From an uncultured Dehalococcoidia bacterium (GTDB lineage Bacteria > Chloroflexota > Dehalococcoidia > Lucifugimonadales > UBA3495), in contig OY282565.1 of the NCBI GenBank assembly GCA_958296445.1, positions 620,001 through 684,000 of the forward strand: DNA of 64,000 nucleotides, read 5' to 3'. Position numbers and translations under genes: made by a program. Each line of letters begins with the position of its first letter. Position 1 is the stretch's first letter. The notes beneath the pieces are model-generated. The model searched no databases and was not told the origin of the DNA. It worked only from the letters and a program-made list of their open reading frames with translations. Of this stretch, positions 60,704 through 64,000 are shown one piece after another.

Positions 60704-61876
60704 GTGAAAACTCATGTTATTGTCAAGACTCATGAGCTGGCCCTGAAGGGGAAGAACCGGCCTTGGTTTATGCGGCGGCTTGCGGAGAATTTGCGGCTGG
60801 CTACCGGGGGGGCGGGGGTTAGCCGGGTTTGGCAGGGCCAGTTGATGATTGGCCTTACGCTGGAGGACGAAAGTCGCTGGGCGGAGGTGCGGGAACGGGT
60901 GCGGGACTGTTTTGGGGTCGCCAAGTTTTTTCTGGCATACGAGTTTCCGCAGGATCTGGGGCTGATACGGGATGCCTTGCGGGAACGGCTGGCGCCGGGC
61001 GGGTTCGGGTCGTTTCGTATGGTTACTAACCGGGGGGACAAGCGGTTTCCGATGACTTCGCCGGAGGTCAACCGGGAGATGGGGCGGTTTGTGGAGGGGT
61101 TGACGGGGGCTAGGGTTGATTTGTCGAATCCTGAGCTTTCGATATATCTGGATATTCAGGCGCGGGGGATACTGCTTTATTTTGACGAAACTCCGGCGTA
61201 TGGGGGGCTGCCGGTGGGGGCCAGCGGGCGGGTGGCGGTGATGCTTTCGGGGGGGATTGATTCGCCGGTGGCGGCGTGGCACATGATGAAGCGGGGCTGC
61301 TCGGCCTTGTTCGTTCATTTTCACAGCTACCCGCTGGTTGACCGCTCGTCCATTGAAAAGGCGTCGGAGCTGGCGCAGCTTTTGGGGCGTCACCAGCGTC
61401 ATTCGGAGCTGTTTCTGGCGCCGCTGTCGGAGATACAGAAGCGGGTTATCGTGGAAACGCCACCATCTTACCGGGTGCTGCTGTACCGGCGGTTTATGTT
61501 GCGTATCGCGGAGGCTCTGGCGCAGGGGGCGGGGGCGAAGGCCATCGTGACCGGGGAAAGCTGCGGGCAGGTAAGCTCGCAGACGCTGGATAACATAGCG
61601 GTGGTTGACCGGGTGGCGGTTATGCCGGTGCTAAGGCCGCTCATCGGGCTGAATAAAGAGGAAATCGTGGGGATGGCGCGGAACATCGGCACTTTTCCTA
61701 TTTCGATTCAGCCGGACCAGGATTGTTGTTCGCTGTTTGTGCCGAAGCACCCGGAAACGCGGGCCCGGCTGCCGGTGGTGGAGCGGCTGGAGGCGGGGCT
61801 GCCGGTGGCGGAGCTGGTGGCGGAGTCTTTGGCCGGGGTAGTGCGCGAGCAAATCCCGTCGCCCTATGCGGGGTGA
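60704..61876 (+). CDS. thiI: tRNA 4-thiouridine synthase / thiazole sulfurtransferase ThiI
   Basis: The product is 390 aa from a GTG at 60704 preceded by G-rich text. It opens with the ferredoxin-like/THUMP part (IVKTHELALKGKNRPWF, then FRMVTNRGDKRFPM). The PP-loop SGGIDSPVAAW activates tRNA U8 by adenylation. A C-terminal PDQDCCSLFVPKHPETRA block is a ThiI hallmark. The rhodanese domain seen in some enterobacterial ThiI is absent, which is normal for short forms. Ahead of it are only repeats; a squalene-synthase-like gene follows 18 bp downstream on the same strand. Confidence 0.92.
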   Translation: MKTHVIVKTHELALKGKNRPWFMRRLAENLRLATGGAGVSRVWQGQLMIGLTLEDESRWAEVRERVRDCFGVAKFFLAYEFPQDLGLIRDALRERLAPGGFGSFRMVTNRGDKRFPMTSPEVNREMGRFVEGLTGARVDLSNPELSIYLDIQARGILLYFDETPAYGGLPVGASGRVAVMLSGGIDSPVAAWHMMKRGCSALFVHFHSYPLVDRSSIEKASELAQLLGRHQRHSELFLAPLSEIQKRVIVETPPSYRVLLYRRFMLRIAEALAQGAGAKAIVTGESCGQVSSQTLDNIAVVDRVAVMPVLRPLIGLNKEEIVGMARNIGTFPISIQPDQDCCSLFVPKHPETRARLPVVERLEAGLPVAELVAESLAGVVREQIPSPYAG

Positions 61877-61894
61877 CGGCGCATCAGGCGGGTG

Positions 61895-62986
61895 ATGCCG
61901 GTGTATGGGCGTGGCTTGCCGTTGGACGGGCTGCTGAAGGGGGTTTCGCGCTCTTTTTATCTTACTATCCGGGTGTTGCCGCGGGGGGTGCGGCGGCAGG
62001 TGGCGGTGGCGTATCTGCTGGCCCGGGCGGCCGATACTATCGCCGATACCCGCGCTCTGCCCCCGGGGGAACGGCTGGAGCGGCTGCTGGCCTTTCGCGC
62101 TCAGGTGCGGGGGCCGGTGTCGGTGGCGGAAATCAGCCGTATTGTGGGGGCGGTTCACGGGCCGGGGGCTGCGCCGCCGGGCGCCGGGCAGGGCGTTACC
62201 GGGGGGGAAAGGGCGTTGCTGGGCAGCGTGGGCAGTGTGCTGGCGTTGCTGGAGGAGCTGCCGGAATCGGACGGTGCCCGGATTCGTTCCGTGGTCGTTA
62301 CTTTGACGCGCGGGATGGAGCTGGATTTGACTACTTTCCCGTCCGAGGGTTCGGGTGACGTGGCGGCCTTGAAAACGCCCGGGGAGCTGGATTGCTATAC
62401 CTATCTGGTGGCGGGGTGCGTGGGCGAGTTCTGGACGTCGGTGGCGATGGCGCATCAGGGTCGGCTTTCGGGCTGGGACGCCGAGGGGATGGGGGCGCTG
62501 GGGGTGCGGTTCGGGAAGGCTTTGCAACTGACTAATGTGCTGCGGGATGTTCCGCGGGATCTGCGGGCCGGGCGGTGCTATCTGCCGGAGCCGGAGCTGG
62601 CGCGGCTGGGGCTGGCGCCGGTGGATTTGCTGGATCCGGCCAATGCTGGCCGGGCTAGGGCGGCGCTTACGGCTTGGATTGGCGTTGCGCTGGGGCATTT
62701 CGAGGCGGCGGAGGCGTATCTGCTGGCTACGCCGCGCCGCTGTTTGCGGTTGCGGCTGGCGGTTTTGTGGCCGATTTTGCTGGGGCTGGCTACGCTGGAG
62801 AGGCTGGCTCGTAATGATGCTTGGCTGGACCCGGGGCGTCCTTCGCGGGTGAGGCGGCGGTGGGTTTATGGGATGATGGCGCGGTCGTTGCTGGCTGCGC
62901 CGTCGGATGTGTTGCTGCGCTTTTGGGTTCGTGGGCTGCGGCGTAGGGTGGAGGGGGCGCTGGATGGGGGGGACGGGGCTAAATAA
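61895..62986 (+). CDS. Squalene/phytoene synthase family protein
   Basis: The product is 363 aa from the ATG at 61895 (GTG at 61892 is also possible). It has the two Asp-rich motifs of head-to-head prenyl synthases: ARAADTIADT (about residues 45-54) and NVLRDVPRDLRAGRCYLP, plus YTYLVAGCVGEFW between them. These enzymes join two prenyl diphosphates, giving squalene for hopanoids/sterols or phytoene for carotenoids. The VAGCVGEFW text is closer to squalene synthase. It follows thiI by 18 bp and may be co-transcribed, without functional relation. No other isoprenoid gene is in the window. Confidence 0.85.
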   Translation: MPVYGRGLPLDGLLKGVSRSFYLTIRVLPRGVRRQVAVAYLLARAADTIADTRALPPGERLERLLAFRAQVRGPVSVAEISRIVGAVHGPGAAPPGAGQGVTGGERALLGSVGSVLALLEELPESDGARIRSVVVTLTRGMELDLTTFPSEGSGDVAALKTPGELDCYTYLVAGCVGEFWTSVAMAHQGRLSGWDAEGMGALGVRFGKALQLTNVLRDVPRDLRAGRCYLPEPELARLGLAPVDLLDPANAGRARAALTAWIGVALGHFEAAEAYLLATPRRCLRLRLAVLWPILLGLATLERLARNDAWLDPGRPSRVRRRWVYGMMARSLLAAPSDVLLRFWVRGLRRRVEGALDGGDGAK

Positions 62987-62994
62987 TGACGGGG

Positions 62995-63435
62995 TTAAAT
63001 TACGAATCGCCAGGTTAGCAGGATTGTGCCGGCTATGACTAGGTAGAAGGGATAGGTGGAGAATGATTGGAACAGGGCCCATCGGAACCTTTGGGTTGAG
63101 TTGCCGCCGGGGGATATGCGGTAAAGGTCGGTTGTTTTTAGCTCTGAGCGGTGAAGCTTTTTTACGAAGGCTTTGTATGAGGCTATGTAGCCGCGCTCTA
63201 GGGAGAGGTAGTAGGAGTCGAGAATCCAGAATAGGACGGCCGGGGCTAGGGCTATGAGGGCGTGTTGGGGTTCGCCGGTGCGGGCTACCAGTACCAGGGT
63301 GGCGGCGACTAGGGTTACGCACCATAGCTTGCAGGAGCGGCTGTTTTCGGCCATCCGCTGGATTACGCCTTGCATTATTTCTAGGTGTTTTTGGACGGCG
63401 GAAGATTCGGGGTTCAGGTTTGGCTGCTCTGACAT
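62995..63435 (-). CDS. Small membrane protein of an uncharacterised family
   Basis: The product is 146 aa from the ATG at 63435, with AGGAAAGAA upstream. The text HLEIMQGVIQRMAENSRSCK is followed by a hydrophobic WCVTLVAATLVLVA helix, then LIALAPAVLFWILDSYYLSLERGY, a second helix with the family-like FW-LD-YYL--ER pattern. A third helix (TYPFYLVIAGTILLTW) is near the C-terminus. The same FW-LD-YYL--ER pattern is found in widespread small membrane proteins of unknown role. It is convergent with the squalene/phytoene synthase gene. Confidence 0.65.
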   Translation of the reverse strand: MSEQPNLNPESSAVQKHLEIMQGVIQRMAENSRSCKLWCVTLVAATLVLVARTGEPQHALIALAPAVLFWILDSYYLSLERGYIASYKAFVKKLHRSELKTTDLYRISPGGNSTQRFRWALFQSFSTYPFYLVIAGTILLTWRFVI

Positions 63436-63625
63436 TAGGTTCTTTCCTGGACGGTCATCGGGGACGGTTGGGTTTGCTTGGGAGTATAGCACCCGGACTG
63501 GATGGGCGGGGGGTTCCTTGACGGCGGGTTGAATTGCTGTAACATTGGCCGTAGGCTGCTGGGTTGGGGGGATGGGGCGGGACGGGCGTATTTTCAGGGA
63601 AAATTTAGGCAGGTATGGGGGGATT

Positions 63626-63994
63626 ATGGCTACTTTCGTGCACGTTTATACCGGGGATGATGGGCAGTCGGTTATTGAGGAGCGGGAGTTTGAGATGGAG
63701 GGCTTCGTGGATACGGAGGGGGCGCATGGGCTTTCGACGGCGGTAATCAACACTCCGGGGATAATGTTCAGGGTTTACGAACCCGGGTACTTTCTTGACT
63801 TTCATACTGCGCCGCGCCGCCAGTACAGCATTACCCTTACGGGCGAGATTGAGGTTGGGACGCCCGATGGGACCGTCAAGCATTATGGCCCGGGGACGGT
63901 GCTGATGGCGGAAGACCTTACCGGCACGGGCCATTCTACGCGCGTTGTTGGCACGGAGCCGCGCTTCGCCATCATTATACCGCTGGCGGACTAG
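63626..63994 (+). CDS. Cupin-like protein
   Basis: The product is 122 aa from the ATG at 63626, with AGGTATGGGGGG upstream. The region IMFRVYEPGYFLDFHTAPRRQYSI is a cupin motif 1 variant, with HTAPRRQY where an H-x-H pair would normally be, and YGPGTVLMAEDLTGTGHSTR gives motif 2 with one His. Metal ligands are therefore partly replaced, and the metal may be lost. It is unlike the 45910 cupin. The window ends just after it; no further gene is seen. Confidence 0.8.
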   Translation: MATFVHVYTGDDGQSVIEEREFEMEGFVDTEGAHGLSTAVINTPGIMFRVYEPGYFLDFHTAPRRQYSITLTGEIEVGTPDGTVKHYGPGTVLMAEDLTGTGHSTRVVGTEPRFAIIIPLAD

Positions 63995-64000
63995 GATGGC

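Overview
The window is a high-GC bacterial chromosome segment. I infer a member of the Chloroflexota, in the Dehalococcoidia/SAR202 direction. The grounds are the gene content (acyl-CoA dehydrogenase, MmgE/PrpD, lone cupins, DUF1330, DUF5678, Uma2 and DUF1501/DUF1800 genes), the strong GC bias and the dense dispersed repeats built on 'GGGATTCTTCGCT..GCTCAGAATGACAG'. No rRNA or tRNA is visible, so this placement is inference.

Layout. 0-9 kb: the tail of a molybdenum hydroxylase large subunit, a MoaD-like protein, a DUF3800 protein, an ArsR-type fragment without its DNA-binding domain, an acyl-CoA dehydrogenase, a DUF5678/aspartyl-protease pair, two tandem DUF1330 genes, a 60-bp tandem array, and a copper P-type ATPase with a YHS-domain partner. 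9-21.5 kb: a leftward housekeeping block transcribed rpoB-rpoC-pyrD-secA, behind a consensus sigma-70 promoter. 21.8-26.8 kb: tandem Uma2 genes, an MFS transporter, and a divergent restriction-modification-like pair (D12 adenine methylase versus an HTH-nuclease fusion) with a palindromic operator between them. 27-30 kb: a dihydropyrimidinase-like hydrolase, a probable selenoprotein of the AhpD/CMD family with an in-frame TGA, and an intact IS1-type element. 30-36.7 kb: a DUF433/DUF5615 toxin-antitoxin pair, an aminotransferase, two overlapping PD-(D/E)XK-like paralogs, a ThDP enzyme, and a Doc-like operon. 36.7-44.3 kb: an NHL-repeat protein, DUF1501, DUF1800, a third Uma2, an SDR, a small two-gene pair and MmgE/PrpD. 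44.3-51.1 kb: an ORFan carrying three phased DnaA-box-like sites, repeats, a cupin, an MFS transporter, an aminotransferase, and a lower-GC ParA-like/HEPN two-gene cassette. 51.1-58.1 kb: a leftward 2-oxoacid dehydrogenase cluster E1alpha-E1beta-E2-LipB in which every intergenic gap is filled with repeats. 58.7-64 kb: dnaA, thiI, a squalene/phytoene synthase, a small membrane protein and a cupin.

How the parts work together. The rpoBC/pyrD/secA and dnaA/thiI genes are core. The E1-E2-LipB cluster makes and lipoylates one dehydrogenase complex. CopA and the YHS protein form a metal-handling pair. Several small accessory cassettes (R-M-like, ParA-HEPN, Doc-like, DUF433/DUF5615, paired nuclease-like genes) look like defence or addiction modules set among housekeeping genes.

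The strongest novel signals are the CxxU selenoprotein with a SECIS-like hairpin, the HTH-nuclease fusion opposite a methylase with an operator over the methylase start site, the ParA-HEPN cassette, the Doc-like protein that lost its catalytic His, the 60-bp mini-ORF array ahead of copA, tandem repeats inside RpoC, and the repeat-packed pdh operon.
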